From positions 248,001 to 312,000 of the forward strand of contig JBDOQK010000021.1 in NCBI GenBank assembly GCA_040437565.1: a stretch of 64,000 nt of DNA, read 5' to 3'. Positions 9,834-21,568 of the stretch are shown here, one piece after another (within the stretch, counting starts at the first letter, position 1; every line of letters starts with the position of its first letter). The notes beneath the pieces are model-generated. The model saw nothing but the letters and a program-made list of their open reading frames with translations. It was not told the DNA's origin and searched no databases. Source of the stretch: Albugo candida. Its lineage: Eukaryota > Oomycota > Peronosporomycetes > Albuginales. Both the position numbers and the translations under genes were made by a program.

Positions 9834-10830
9834 TCATTTCAATGTGTGAAATTTGAGGAAACATGACAAGAAGAGCAAAGTCTCATGAGTTTCAGAGTAT
9901 CCAAATGTAGCTGAACGTTCAGCGTTCGTTCTACTACCAGAACTGTAGTCTCGGATATCTGTACGTTGACTACCACTCCGAGTCTCCGAGTCTCCGAGTC
10001 TCCGAGTCTCCGAGTCTCNNNNNNNNNNNNNNNNNNNNNNNNNNNNNNNNNNNNNNNNNNNNNNNNNNNNNNNNNNNNNNNNNNNNNNNNNNNNNNNNNN
10101 NNNNNNNNNNNNNNNNNNCTCCGAGTCTCCGAGTCTCCGAGTCTCCGAGTCTCCGAGTCTCTGAGTCTTTGCGGTCAATGAAGTGTAATACAAGGAATGT
10201 CGGCGAATGTGGGTGTAGAAACAATGCTCACCTGTTGGTTCGCTTGGTAAAATGCAGTCTACGGAGTTGATCGCTGAGTGGTCGTTTTCATAAAGAATGC
10301 TTCAGCTTCAGTATCAAGTCATTTGAGGGATCCTTGACCTCATACAACGTCAATCAGAGACACTTTAGCTAGTCGATAAATCTGAAAGGGACGTTTACGC
10401 AAAACGTCATCGACATGGAATCCCGAGATCTTGCTGTAAGCATTGTAAGTCTCGTGCAAAGCCTTCTGACGCGTTTGCTTACATTGGTATCCACACTACC
10501 CAGTTCCTTGCGCACTAAACGCTTTACAGAGTCCCCCCTTTCACGCATAGGCCCGTAGATAAAGGACTTGATTCCTGCGCCCAGTTGCAGCTCTACCGAT
10601 ATGATGAGAAATGGTCGTCCCCGATCGGTATATTCTTCATGTGTTTGCATTCTACGCCCATCTGATCGTTACCACTTTCGGCTGAACTCTGCCGTAATAA
10701 ACTTGATTTTATGTTCTCACGATTGTAATCTAGTCAACGGCATACCCTTCTGTAGAAACGAAAGCAAACCGCACCATAAGGCGTTTGACACAAGAAAGTA
10801 ATACCTAACGAATGGATGAAGCAAGCATTT
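9834..10830 (-). pseudogene. Family-P copy D with minisatellite inside
   Basis: This is the minus-strand copy of family P. The N-terminal block near 10,765 begins MVRFAFVSTEGYAVD. The central block (10,650-10,369) encodes TDRGRPFLIISVELQLGAG, IKSFIYGPMRERGDSVKRL and VRKELGSVDTN. The C-terminal end near 9,834-9,950 (SRTNAERSATFGYSETHETL, LFLSCF) matches the end of the 63.9 kb copy (SRTNAGSFATSELLGETHEV, LLFVSYF). The frame is interrupted at several points. An 8-base minisatellite with an assembly gap lies inside. It is transcribed divergently from the secreted gene at 11,121. Confidence 0.5.
9976..10168. repeat. Minisatellite (TCCGAGTC)n with assembly gap 10,019-10,118
   Basis: Five visible copies of the 8-base unit TCCGAGTC lie left of a 100-N gap and five more, plus a variant TCTGAGTC, lie right of it. 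The real copy number is unknown and could be far higher, since the assembly broke here. Eight is not a multiple of three, so the repeat reads through all frames; one reads as SPSLRVSE. It lies within the C-terminal half of a family-P copy and is absent from the copy at 63.9 kb. Confidence 0.9.
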
Positions 10831-11120
10831 TCCTCGGCGATTAGCTGAGGTTTGAAAGCTTATGAATAAGGGCGACGCAGAATGGTAGATTACTTCAAAC
10901 CAAGAATATAAACATGTATAGAGTAAGAATTTATATGACACACGTCAGATTGCATACCGACAGGGCCACACAAGGGTCATAGAAACATTAGGTCGTGTCT
11001 AAATGGCGTAATGCCAGGTGGATGCAGAGGATAAGCAATTTCACACAGTATGCCAAAGTAATCTAAACCAAACAGTCGATTCACAGTTGAAATAACCCCC
11101 CAGTGCTAAACAAAATTACA
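10831..11120. promoter_or_regulatory. Bidirectional intergenic block, locus ii
   Basis: This lies between family-P copy D (leftward) and the intact secreted gene at 11,121 (rightward). In rightward order it has ACACGTCAGATT, GGTCGTGT, AATGGCGTAATGCCAGG (11,002-11,018), TGGATGCAG, ATGCCAAAGTAATCTAAAC, GATTCACAGTT and CCCAGTGCTAAACA just before the ATG. Each element has a counterpart at the other loci. The block is the presumed promoter of the secreted gene. Confidence 0.6.
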
Positions 11121-11612
11121 ATGGTCTCTCGAGCTTTCACAGTTCTCGTTTTCGGTCTGATCGCTGTTGCCATTTTAAGTCGAGCAGACTTTCATCGGAG
11201 TGATACAAAATGCCATTTATCAGCGTCTGCTAATCTTTATTATTATACGACATTTTGCATCAATGTTGACTCTGATGAGTGCAAGAAGACACGCAAGTTT
11301 GCCCTTCGGGATATAGTCGTGGAATATTTCACCGGCGTCCTAAACGGTAAAATGTACACGATGCACATGCTCGAACGTGCGTCGATTGATCTTATCGCCA
11401 AAGCATTACATGGAATGTTCGATACTGACGGCACGAATGATGTTGCCTTTGTTCAAGATTGTATGCGTTATATCAGAAAGAGAATATCCAAAAAAACTGA
11501 TTATGAAAGTATAATCTTCGACGAGGACTTGGTTGATTATCCTGTTCATCCCCAGGAGATCTACGACATTGCTCGTTTCATCTATTATGGTTGTCCAACG
11601 GTTCCTCTTTAA
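11121..11612 (+). CDS. Small secreted protein, family S member 1 (intact)
   Basis: A complete 163-residue frame. I start at the ATG at 11,121, six codons inside the longest frame, because the next family member begins with the same MVSxAFTVLV and shares the leader before it. Residues 1-22 form a typical signal peptide (AFTVLVFGLIAVAILSRA). Cysteines lie at 31, 46, 54, 114 and 158; the spacing matches the 62.4 kb protein (31, 45, 56, 135, 158). The mature part is mixed charged and probably helical, with EYF after the third Cys and QEIYDIARFIYYGC at the end. No RxLR, EER or other named effector motif is seen. Secretion is predicted from sequence; a role at the host interface is inference from size, cysteines and repeat-rich context. 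Confidence 0.75.
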   Translation: MVSRAFTVLVFGLIAVAILSRADFHRSDTKCHLSASANLYYYTTFCINVDSDECKKTRKFALRDIVVEYFTGVLNGKMYTMHMLERASIDLIAKALHGMFDTDGTNDVAFVQDCMRYIRKRISKKTDYESIIFDEDLVDYPVHPQEIYDIARFIYYGCPTVPL

Positions 11613-12170
11613 AGGGTTTATAACAAACAAATGGTTTTTAGAGAAGCTTTGCATCAATACACTTACACTTTTCTCACAACGAGTGTGTCATTTCTTTTGA
11701 GCCGAGTTTTATTGGAAAAGTGTGTTCTACTAACTTAGATCTTCAGTTTGCCTAATCGGTTTTTGACAATATNNNNNNNNNNNNNNNNNNNNNNNNNNNN
11801 NNNNNNNNNNNNNNNNNNNNNNNNNNNNNNNNNNNNNNNNNNNNNNNNNNNNNNNNNNNNNNNNNNNNNNNNCCTAAAGTCACATGATCATCGCCAACAA
11901 TTTCTACTTCGTAGTAATAACCAATTTTTATTCAGACTTTTTATCCGACATATACGGTGCATGACACTTAAAACCAGCAAACCCTGATTTTGAATGGCCA
12001 ATTTTTGGATCATTTAACCCTATAATGTTGTCACTGCTGATTGTCGCAAAGAAGATCATAAAGCGCGTTCCTGCTCTGACCTAGGCTCAGTCATCGCCAC
12101 TAACTACTTACCCGCTTGAAACCTCAACCATCTACCTGCATTCCGACAAATATCGTACAATTATGCATCA
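11613..12170. other. Gene-poor stretch with assembly gap 11,773-11,872
   Basis: This contains the 3' flank of the secreted gene and a 100-N gap with no visible overlap of its flanks. After the gap there is AT-rich sequence without a convincing frame. Confidence 0.4.
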
Positions 12171-14130
12171 CCTAACAAAGCTAAAAAGGCAGATGGGGCA
12201 AATGGAAGAGGTCAAGCGCAAGACAAGACCTGGATGTTTCGGAGGGTATCTGTTAAATCAAAAATTGGAAGAGCCTATCAAGCAGCTGTTATAGTTCTAC
12301 CGTTACCACGATTAAACCATAACAGGCCAATCCAATATACAGGTGGTGCACCTCTAACTCAAAGACGGGATAGAGCCGAACTAAAGAGGCTACTTCGCTC
12401 TTGCAGGACCAGGTTTGCAAGAAGCTGAGATTTCTTATGAGGGTGATGACGAGGGTGACAAAGAGCATGACGATGAGGATGGTGCAGTCTGGACCAGGGA
12501 GAGGCTGACAACCACCATTAACACACTTACCACGCAAGCAAAGACTGCCAAAGCCGAGCCAAACCGGCGGCTTGCAGCTCTTTCTTTTCTTCAGCTGGTA
12601 AAATCTGGATATGCGTGGATAGCAGCTAGGACACTGATAGCGGAAGGTGCTGGGAGGGGTGTGTATTTTGCGCGCTCTCTGCGTGCTTAGCCACACTCTG
12701 CTTAGAGGGCGAGAAGTTGCCTTTGTCGCAGACGGGAAAATACGCAAAACAACGAAGCTATCTGCAGGATGAGGACTGCATTCAACCGTTGCGAGAAAAT
12801 CATCGAGAGAACAAGTTTAAGGTGGAAGTATCATCTCTGATAGAACATATCAACAAGAAAATCCTTCCGCGACTTGGATACGCCCCATCTCCCACAGTCT
12901 CTGAAAAAAATGCGACACGCTGACCCCATTCACTCGACATCAATTATCGCAGTGTCTAAAGGAATACACACTGACGGCCATGAGCGGGAGGATGTCATTG
13001 CGTACCGGCAAGACCTCCTGAAAAGAATGACCGACCTTGAGGCGCGGATGCCGGCTGTTGCTGGGAAGGAGGAATTCGAGGATAGCAATGAATTTACTCC
13101 AATCACCTGGACCCCTAATGGCATTCGACCACTCATCTTGGTAACTCATGATGAGAGTAATTTGCCGCTCGTGATGGACTAAAGCGTCTTTGGTTGACAG
13201 ACGGTGAACAACCGTTGCGAAAAAAGGGGCAGGGAAGGTTCATTCACGTCAGCGACTTCCTGTGTAAAATCATCGGCCGGTTCGCGCTTGATAGAGAATG
13301 AAGAAAGGCTGCTCAGCATCCTGACCTACAAGGAGCGGCCTGCATCATCATGCAACCGGACAGGCAGCACGACGGATGGTGGATACCGCAGAAACTGTGC
13401 AAACAAGTCTGTGACTTGGCTATCCTGATTTTCGAAGCTCAATTTCTCGGCTTTCAAGCTCTTCTTGCCTTCGACAATGCAACTGGACACAGTGCATTCG
13501 CCCCCGATGCCCTTCGCGCCAGCGCAATGAACCTTTCAAGTGTAGGCAAGCAGCCAAAGACGCGTGCAAAAACGTGGGGGAAACGGATTTGATTTTTGCT
13601 TATGAAAATCCTGATGAAACGCTCTGTGGTCAGGTAAAGGGACTGAAAGTTGTGCTTGCGGAACGTGCGCTGAAGGAAGCTGGCCTGAAGGCGTGATGCA
13701 AAATATGTCCTGTGAATGGCGCAACCTGTTGCGCCAGAAGAATTATGGCCAATCAATCAGACTTTTTTTATTCATAGCAAAAGTAGGAATGATACAGGAG
13801 CGAATTGTTGCCGCTGGTCATCAAGTGCTCTTTTACCCAAAAATTCACTGCGAGTTCTCCTTCATCGGAAACTTTTGGGGAGCCGCCAAGCGATACGGCA
13901 GAAAATACTGCAATTACACTTGGAAAAACTTACTGGTCACAGTTCCAGATGCCTTGGCATCTATTCCACTGGACGAGATACGTCGACACTTACGAAAAGC
14001 TTTGCGATACATGGACGTTTACCGAAAAGGTCTGACCGGAAAAGCAGCAGATTATTCGGTGAAAAAGTACAAATCCCACCGACATGTACCCAATTCTGTT
14101 TTGATGGATGTGGCTGTTATGACAAGATAA
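12170..14130 (+). mobile_element. Decayed DDE DNA transposon (transposase pseudogene)
   Basis: Plus-strand pieces in several frames match, in order, a DDE transposase family widespread in basidiomycetes and oomycetes. They comprise an acidic N-terminal region (EGDDEGDKEHDDEDGAVW), DGHEREDVIAYRQ, a first catalytic block RPLILVTHDES near 13,120, DGWWIPQKLCKQV, a second block LLAFDNATGHSAFAPDAL near 13,470, GHQVLFYPKIHCEF with FWGAAKRYGRKYC (E block) near 13,850, and the family ending RYMDVYRKGLTGKAAD then VKKYKSHRHVP. In-frame stops follow DES-NLPLVMD at 13,180, and frame changes lie near 12,690, 13,200, 13,590 and 13,700. The C-terminal 145 codons (13,693-14,130) are one frame. In the E block the usual CELNFIE reads CEFSFIG, so the acidic residue is lost. 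It is clearly inactive. Confidence 0.75.
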
Positions 14131-14180
14131 GTAGTGAGTGTCAACCTGCGGCTTTTCTGAGCACCTTTTATTGACAGTTT

Positions 14181-14237
14181 CCTGCTAAAATTATGTTATC
14201 CTGCGAAAGTAATATTAGCCTGCGGAAAATAATATTT
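14181..14237. repeat. Three tandem 19-base units beside the transposon
   Basis: Units start at 14,181, 14,200 and 14,219 and each begins CCTGC followed by an A-rich run and TTAT or TATT. They lie about 50 bases after the transposase stop and may be sub-terminal repeats of the transposon. A matching inverted set at the left end was not found. Confidence 0.6.
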
Positions 14238-14479
14238 GATATAACAAGGCAGGCGGCCAAATTCTCTTCAACCCTAGCAAAATGCCAAAATTCAGACGAC
14301 TTTGCAACGCTACTGCTCCATGAAAAGTTGGGATAATAAAAATCCGAGACTTGTGAAGGGAAGCTTGGAGCATGCTCTTTGTTGCCAAAGTTTTCTGTGT
14401 AATTTGTATTTGGGCCAAGCCTTAGCGATTCTTTTAGGGCCACTAAAGTTGCTGGTTTTAAGTGACATGCACTATACTG

Positions 14480-14640
14480 TATCTAAACATACTTGGCTTC
14501 TCGAGTATCTTCGCAAACTGCGCACTTAATATGATCGCAAAGACTATTTCCTGATTGCGGTAGCCGCGCGCATCTCACTTAAAAATTGTGCAAATGAACA
14601 TGTACTCAGCTTCAACATCAAATGCATTCACTGTTTTGTC
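14480..14640 (+). repeat. Dispersed repeat, copy 2 (partner at 8.88 kb)
   Basis: Homologous to 8,880-9,070 on the same strand, with KHTWLLEYLRKLRT and DYFLIAVAARISL against the corresponding residues there. It is a decayed coding repeat of unknown family. Confidence 0.45.
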
Positions 14641-15040
14641 ACATTGTTGTCGCCTTTTTCTTCATGGTGGGCTTTCACTTTCTAATTTCGGTCTTCTAAC
14701 CGACATATAGTTGACATCAGCAAGGCTCCAGAATGATGTACCCTTGTGATTGCACGTCTAAATGTGATATTATGCAGAGATAAGAGCATTATGTCTGCAA
14801 TCAGACTTGTACCAGTTCTTGCAAGAACAGCCTAGATGGCACACAACGGCAAGATATGATACCGTATACCTCAATTTCCTGTTGGTCTTCGAGTGCAATA
14901 TCGCGATCCTGGTTCAAACAAAAGAGTACCTGAAAAGTAGTGGAAGAAGCTGCTATACCTTGTATAAATCGAATACATAAGCTCGTAATGGTGAATGTAT
15001 ATTAAAGTCTGACAGCGCCTCAAATCATCCAACTGTTTTG
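14640..15040. other. Gene-poor stretch
   Basis: About 400 bases upstream of the Gypsy fossil. No coding frame, repeat partner or RNA gene was recognised. Confidence 0.3.
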
Positions 15041-16676
15041 ATCGATTTGCAAATCGATGTTAATGTCGCGTGCTACTTTCATCAATCGTGCCAACAATGA
15101 TAGGTTGAGAGGTCGAGCCCCGCACGTGGCGACATTCATGCTAGGGTTTTAGGACGACTTCAATACTGAGGGATGGGTTTGGTACCGGTTACGTATCTTG
15201 TTAGAAACGAGTCACGTCTCTAACGTATCAGGACAGTATTTTGAGCCGATGTTTCGAGATATCGGATCAACGTCTTTTTTCTAGATATTCGGAGTGGGAA
15301 GTTATTGATAAGATAATGTACGTACCTTTTATCAAGAAAACAAAGTCAACCAAGCCATCGACGAAGTTGTCGTCTGGATTGCTTGACGGAGGATTTGTGC
15401 GAGACAAATCACGATGAAGAAACAACAAAATTAATTTTAGCCAAGTAATAGTCCTTGGCAAGGTCTGGCGAAGAAGGACACTCAAGAGTTGAAGACATGA
15501 GTGCCAGCCAGGAGATGTATGAGAAGTTGGAGAGAATAGCGTCTGACTCTGAGGGCCCAAGAAATCCGAGCGTTCCGGCGATTAGATCCAGTGGGACCAT
15601 TTAATGGGGTACTCACGGATGAGATATTGCGGAGGATGACAGAGAATTACGAGATGACGGACGTCTTGGAGATACTAGGGTATCGAATGCACCCCAGCTT
15701 CCAAAGCACCCTATATGTAGAGGAGAGACAGCAAAGGACAAAAGCGATTTCGTGAAGCGATATCAAGATTACTGCAACACGCTGCTGACGTTCGAAACAT
15801 GTGTGAACNNNNNNNNNNNNNNNNNNNNNNNNNNNNNNNNNNNNNNNNNNNNNNNNNNNNNNNNNNNNNNNNNNNNNNNNNNNNNNNNNNNNNNNNNNNN
15901 NNNNNNNNATCGATTTGCAAATCGATGTTAATGTCGCGTGCTACTTTCATCAATCGTGCCAACAATGATAGGTTGAGAGGTCGAGCCCCGCACGTGGCGA
16001 CATTCATGCTAGGGTTTTAGGACGACTTCAATACTGAGGGATGGGTTTGGTACCGGTTACGTATCTTGTTAGAAACGAGTCACGTCTCTAACGTATCAGG
16101 ACAGTATTTTGAGCCGATGTTTCGAGATATCGGATCAACGTCTTTTTTCTAGATATTCGGAGTGGGAAGTTATTGATAAGATAATGTACGTACCTTTTAT
16201 CAAGAAAACAAAGTCAACCAAGCCATCGACGAAGTTGTCGTCTGGATTGCTTGACGGAGGATTTGTGCGAGACAAATCACGATGAAGAAACAACAAAATT
16301 AATTTTAGCCAAGTAATAGTCCTTGGCAAGGTCTGGCGAAGAAGGACACTCAAGAGTTGAAGACATGAGTGCCAGCCAGGAGATGTATGAGAAGTTGGAG
16401 AGAATAGCGTCTGACTCTGAGGGCCCAAGAAATCCGAGCGTTCCGGCGATTAGATCCAGTGGGACCATTTAATGGGGTACTCACGGATGAGATATTGCGG
16501 AGGATGACAGAGAATTACGAGATGACGGACGTCTTGGAGATACTAGGGTATCGAATGCACCCCAGCTTCCAAAGCACCCTATATGTAGAGGAGAGACAGC
16601 AAAGGACAAAAGCGATTTCGTGAAGCGATATCAAGATTACTGCAACACGCTGCTGACGTTCGAAACATGTGTGAAC
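15041..16676. repeat. Assembly duplication around gap 15,809-15,908
   Basis: The 768 bases 15,041-15,808 are repeated at 15,909-16,676, with identical ends at the gap and no difference seen. The duplicated segment holds the Gypsy 5' LTR and start of gag. Two tandem 5' LTRs are therefore not real; there is one. Confidence 0.92.
15174..15427 (+). repeat. 5' LTR of G2
   Basis: Begins TGGGTTTGGTACCGG and ends ACAACA, giving TG...CA ends. It is alignable over its whole length with 20,299-20,549. The same LTR appears again at 16,042-16,295 through the contig overlap. Confidence 0.75.
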
Positions 16677-19600
16677 AAGCCGTTCGTGATGCCAGTATCA
16701 GCTTGCGTGGATGTATGGATGAGAGAGAAAATGTTGAAGTTTAGAATGGAAAAAGAACCGACGGAGGTTACCGAACAAGAGTAGATAAACTATTTTCGGG
16801 AAGCGGGAGAGCCGAATAAACGGGATTTGTCAAAGAGCGATAAAGAAATGCGTAAAGTAAGGATGCATACCACTCTAAAGGATGCAGGATCAAGAATATC
16901 GCGGTTGAGAAACCAAATCTACAGAATCTTGGATCAACACGGATTGCAAGAATACGTGGAACATGTGGATCCAATACGCATTGCCAGCGTATTGTCGATG
17001 CTTTAGAGCCTCAAACATTCAGAAGAAAATTGTGGAAAAACTCGAAATGAACATCCACAAACAAAGAAGAATAACGTTGTGATCTACTGGAAGTGGTGTC
17101 AGGAGCTTTTGAAAAGTTTCATGGAGTGGGAGCCAGATTTAATGAAGGATAACACGCTACGAAGATGCGAATATAAGGACACGAAGTCAAATAAGGGAGA
17201 AAGACGCAAGAACTTCCGCGAAAGAATGCTGGATAATGATTCGGGCAGTTGTCGACAGATACGAGCTGAAATAGCTACAGATACTAGCTCAAGCGTATGA
17301 TCACGTTTCAGATGTTTGAAGTGTGAAAGTGCGGATCATTCCTTGAGGAGTTGTCCTAAGTGTGATTTTGAAGAAGTGGAAAGACTACTGAAACAAAGCA
17401 AAACCCAGAACGAGAAAAGGATAGATGTCGTTACAAAAGTACGAAAATCAGTTAGAGACTACAGCGGAGAGGTACAGACCACAGTGGATGGTATTGATAA
17501 CGTAAACACGTTATTGGATTCTGGATCGAATTGTCGCATGGCATCAGTGGGTCTTGTAAAAGCGCTTTCCAGAGAAAAATTCTAGCGACAAAGTAAATGA
17601 AAAACCGATCGAAGATCGAAACTGTGGTGAAGACACCGGTGTGGTTAAAACGGAGATTTTTACTCCAGGGTGTGGAATTTAGCACAAGTGGAGGACGCTG
17701 TTGTGGAGAAACCTGGAAATGCTCGTAAAGGAGGAATACGAGTCGATTTCACTTATAATGGATAGACATTTAATGGAGAAGATGGGCATTCAGTTATGGC
17801 GATTCTGGAAAGAGCCAGAAAAAAAAGAGCAGATGGGATGTGATGAACAAAGAAAGTCCAAATACTCCTGGGTGCAATTCGCTTCAAGTATGTGAAGATA
17901 TACTCTTCGACGATGAAGTGGACTTCAGCGATGACAAGGAAGAATATGTACTTACACCAGAAGTGAGGCCAATGGATACACAGAAGGATCGTATTCGCAG
18001 CATTTTGGAGAAGAAAATAGAAAAAGCGAAGATCGCAGGTGCCAAAACTGAATCGGTAGATCGTTTGAGGGGCTTATTGTTCAAGTATGATGATGTGTTT
18101 CGTGTGGAGTTTGCCGCGGATCCTCCGGTCAAGGTTGAACCTCTCAAGGTCAGATTAAAGGATGGTTCAAGCCCTATTATGGTAAAATCCTGGCGGTATC
18201 CACCTCTCCATAGGGAATATATGGATACACATTTATCGGAATTAATGGAACACGATCTGATGTATCCTAACCCATATGCGCAATGGAGGTGTGCTCCTTG
18301 TATTGTGGGGCAGAAACAAGTCGGAGAATATCGAGGAACCATGGATTTTGAGTGCAATCAATGCAATAACAGTGCCAATGACGTGGCCAATGCCACATCT
18401 TGAGGTTGTCATGGCAAATTTGGAGGGATCAGCTTTTCATTTCTCGCTGGATTGTTTCCGTTTTTTTTGGCAGTTACTCTTGATGAAGGCAGCAGAGAGT
18501 ATCTTAGTGTGGTTACACCAAGTGGATTTTTACGGTGAAGCGGATCATAATGGGATCGACGGATGCATTTCCTTATGCGCGACAGGTGGCTGGAGAAGTT
18601 ATGAAGCCAGTGCTCGGGAAAAGGGTACATGTATGGCTGGATGATGTTCTCGGATATGCAAGTTCAGATGCACAAGTGCTGGATATATTCGACGTGGTTT
18701 TACAGAGATGCACTACATATGGGGTGAAACTAAGCCCGGAAAAGTGTACATTCATCGCATATTCCACAATATGGTGTGGGAAGAAATTCTAAGTAAAGGG
18801 ATTAGTCACTTTGAAAGTCGCGTAAAAGTTCTTTGTGAGATGGAAACTCCGAAGACGCCGGCGGAGCTGCAGCAATTTTTGTGCCCAGTAAGTTGGATGC
18901 GGAACACTATTCCGAATTATACAACATTGCTGAATGATCTCCATGAAGTTCCTCAAGAGCCGCGAAGGCGGCAGGCGGTCGTAAGAAGCGGAATCTGATT
19001 CATGTATTTTTGAAAGACCATGGATAGACATCTAAGAAGGATGAATGTCTCAAAAATGTGAAGAACGCATGTACGCAATTCTACCTATGGCACATCCTAA
19101 AGAAATTTGGGATGTATGTGCCTGTACGGATGCATAAAAAAATCACTGGGGAGCGATAATTACGCAGTTAGCTCCAGAAGAGCTATCCAAGCCAAGAGAT
19201 GAGTAGAACCATTTCCCTTTGGCGTGCATTAGTGAATCATTTCGAGGATCGATACTGAGGTGGGCAATTATTGAGAAAGAAGCCTATGCAATAGTGGAAA
19301 CGTGTAAAAGATTGGAATATCTATTGCTGAGAGCAAAAACGTTTTTACATCTTCACGGACCACAGAAACTTACAGTTCGTCTTCTACCCAGGGAGTATTG
19401 ACAATACTATCGCTCGACATAGAGCTGACAAGCTACGGTGTTGGGCCATGGCGCTACAGATGTTTAGATACATCGTTGAGCGTGTGGCCGGTACAGAGAA
19501 CGTCTGGGGTGACCTGCTTTCAAGACGGGGATGCGGAGATAATGAAGGTTTGAAAAAGGAGAAAACGAAATGTTATGCGGTTGCAGTGGCAGTGGTCGAA

Positions 19601-20298
19601 AACCGTTTCACCGCTACAATGTAATGAGTTCAAGTGGCCAGCACTGGATGAGACCAGCAAGGGGTAGCCGCGTATACAGAACATGAAATTAGGAAAATGC
19701 AGCGCCAGAACATGTAGGAATTGCAGTGTACACTGGATGGCATGCACAAAAAAAGTCCGAAGCTTCCAGCAAAAAGAATGAAGCTGCCCGGCACCGACAA
19801 GCAACAGAAACATGCCGTCTCTCTCGTGAACTTCGAAATTGGCGATTTCGTGCTGCAGGAGGTGTTACAAGGCGTACTAACAAATTGATGCTTCAGTGGA
19901 AAGGTCCTTGCAGAGGGGTGGCGATGTTGAACGGCTCGAATTACGACGTCCAGGAATTGGTGGCACCATTCAGTATCATCACAAGGCATGTCAGCAGGTT
20001 GAGGTTTTTTCGAGAAAATGATTTGGGCGTCTCACAAGATTTAACGGACTACGTCGCGTACGCAAACGGAGGACATTTAGTGAGCCGTTTCTTGGACTGC
20101 CGTATCAATCCTGACAATCACCAGTTGGAGGTACTCGTGCAATGGATTGGATTGGACGACACGGAGAATAGCTGGGAGCCAGCCAGTGTCCTGATGGAAG
20201 ATTTACCTACCTTATTGAGGAAGTAGGTAACAGTCGAACCCAAAGCGACCGAAAGCCGAAGTTTTATCGGCATTGAAACTTCAAGGAGAGGGAAATGA

Positions 20299-20549
20299 TG
20301 AGTTTGGTATCGGTTACGTATCTTGTTAGAAACCGGTCACGTCTCTAACGTATCAGGATACTATTTTGGGCCGTTTTTTTAGATATCGTATCAACGCCTT
20401 TTTTTAGATATTCGAGGGGCAAGTTTCTAATAAGATAATATACGTATTTTTATCAAGAAAACGAGAGTCGACCAAGCTATCGACGAAGTTGTCGTCTGGA
20501 TTGCTTGGTGGAGGATTTGTGCAAGACAAATCACGACAAAGACACAACA
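20299..20549 (+). repeat. 3' LTR of G2
   Basis: Begins TGAGTTTGGTATCGG and ends CACAACA. It follows the chromodomain by about 75 bases, as expected for this element type. Confidence 0.75.
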
Positions 20550-21560
20550 CTGAGTGAGGTTCGCATATTACGCAAACCAGCTTCACTTTGGCTGGATACA
20601 GGTCAAATCTGCCAATGATAATGGATGAATATCTCCATTCGAATAAATTCACGTAAACGTCGTAGTTATCACCGGGATAGGGATCCAGATTGCTCATTGC
20701 AGAGCACAGAATGCGTCACACCTCTATGGCTAGCGTTCCGAAAAGGCAATCCATCGGAATGCCTGTATTTGCGTGGGTGGAGTGTATGCTTGATTTCCAA
20801 CTATTCACTTCACATCTATCGATGCAAATGGAATGAGACCTCCGGCAAAACTCTCTTTCAGACAACTTCGGGTCTTGTTATTGAATGGACTAAAGCTCTT
20901 GTACGTGTTTCACGACCATAATTGCACAATCAAACGTTCCTTTTCTACAATCAAAGCGTTTTACTTCGGTGCTTTGTTGGAATGCATCAACTGATGACTG
21001 AGTCTGATGTAAGGGTATAAACACCAGAATAGGTCACACTTGGTTACATTAGGCTGGAAATAGGCGGCTGATGCGTTAGGTTCTTATGTACGTAACCTTG
21101 CTCCACCCCTGTATTACTTCTCACCGTGCAGTAATAATAGAGCAAGGACCATGCTCGAAGTACGGTGAGCTATATTCGACCTGTATTTGTTCCCATGTTT
21201 TTACACTGCTACATATCAGCCAGGTTGGTAGGAAGAGTATTCTTTCAAGTCGGTATATGATTCAAATATTGCTGCGAAAGAGAATAACATATGCATCGCA
21301 TTGCACGCGATAGTAGGAAGCATTCATACAAAAGAGATTGAATACTGCGCAGCGCTATACAGACGAAATAGGAAAGTAATGGCTGTCTTTAGATAAGGGA
21401 AAAGTAGCTGGGGTAGTATAGGCTGTGCAGCTCTACCTAGTTTGATCCACAGCTCAATTTCCCCCAGTTGCCAACAACCTGACCCATGGTCTCTCTTGAT
21501 TTTGTAGATGCCGTGCTCAGTCTTCTCACTATTTTATATGCAGACCTTTCAGCAGGATAC
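20550..21560 (+). other. Flank with unrecognised 98-codon frame
   Basis: The plus-strand frame 20,625-20,921 contains TPLWLAFRKGNPSECLYL, faintly like an ankyrin repeat (TPLxLAxxxGN), then WNETSGKTLFQTTSG. One weak repeat is not enough for a call. It could be a host gene fragment interrupted by the Gypsy insertion. The rest, to 21,560, shows no recognisable gene. Confidence 0.25.
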
Positions 21561-21568
21561 CACCACGT

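Larger units (their letters stand above)
15174..20549 (+). mobile_element. Ty3/Gypsy fossil G2 with both LTRs
   Basis: LTRs bound the element at 15,174-15,427 (repeated by the assembly at 16,042-16,295) and 20,299-20,549. Between them, in order, are a gag-like region (16.4-17.0 kb), a CCHC knuckle (CLKCESADHSLRSCPKC, 17.3 kb), a protease block (LLDSGSN, 17.5 kb), reverse transcriptase (about 17.9-18.8 kb), RNase H (18.8-19.6 kb), the integrase C-terminal part, and a chromodomain (LVQWIGLDDTENSWEPASVL, 20.1-20.22 kb). The integrase core is not seen. The element is broken with many interruptions. The LTRs differ at roughly one base in eight by eye, so it is old. A clear target-site duplication was not found. 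Confidence 0.85.

Noticed and set aside
16042-16295. Second tandem 5' LTR
   Set aside because: It lies in the 768-base overlap repeated across the assembly gap, so it is the same LTR counted twice.
17884-18357. Minus-strand 157-codon frame
   Set aside because: Antisense to the reverse transcriptase region of the Gypsy fossil on the plus strand.
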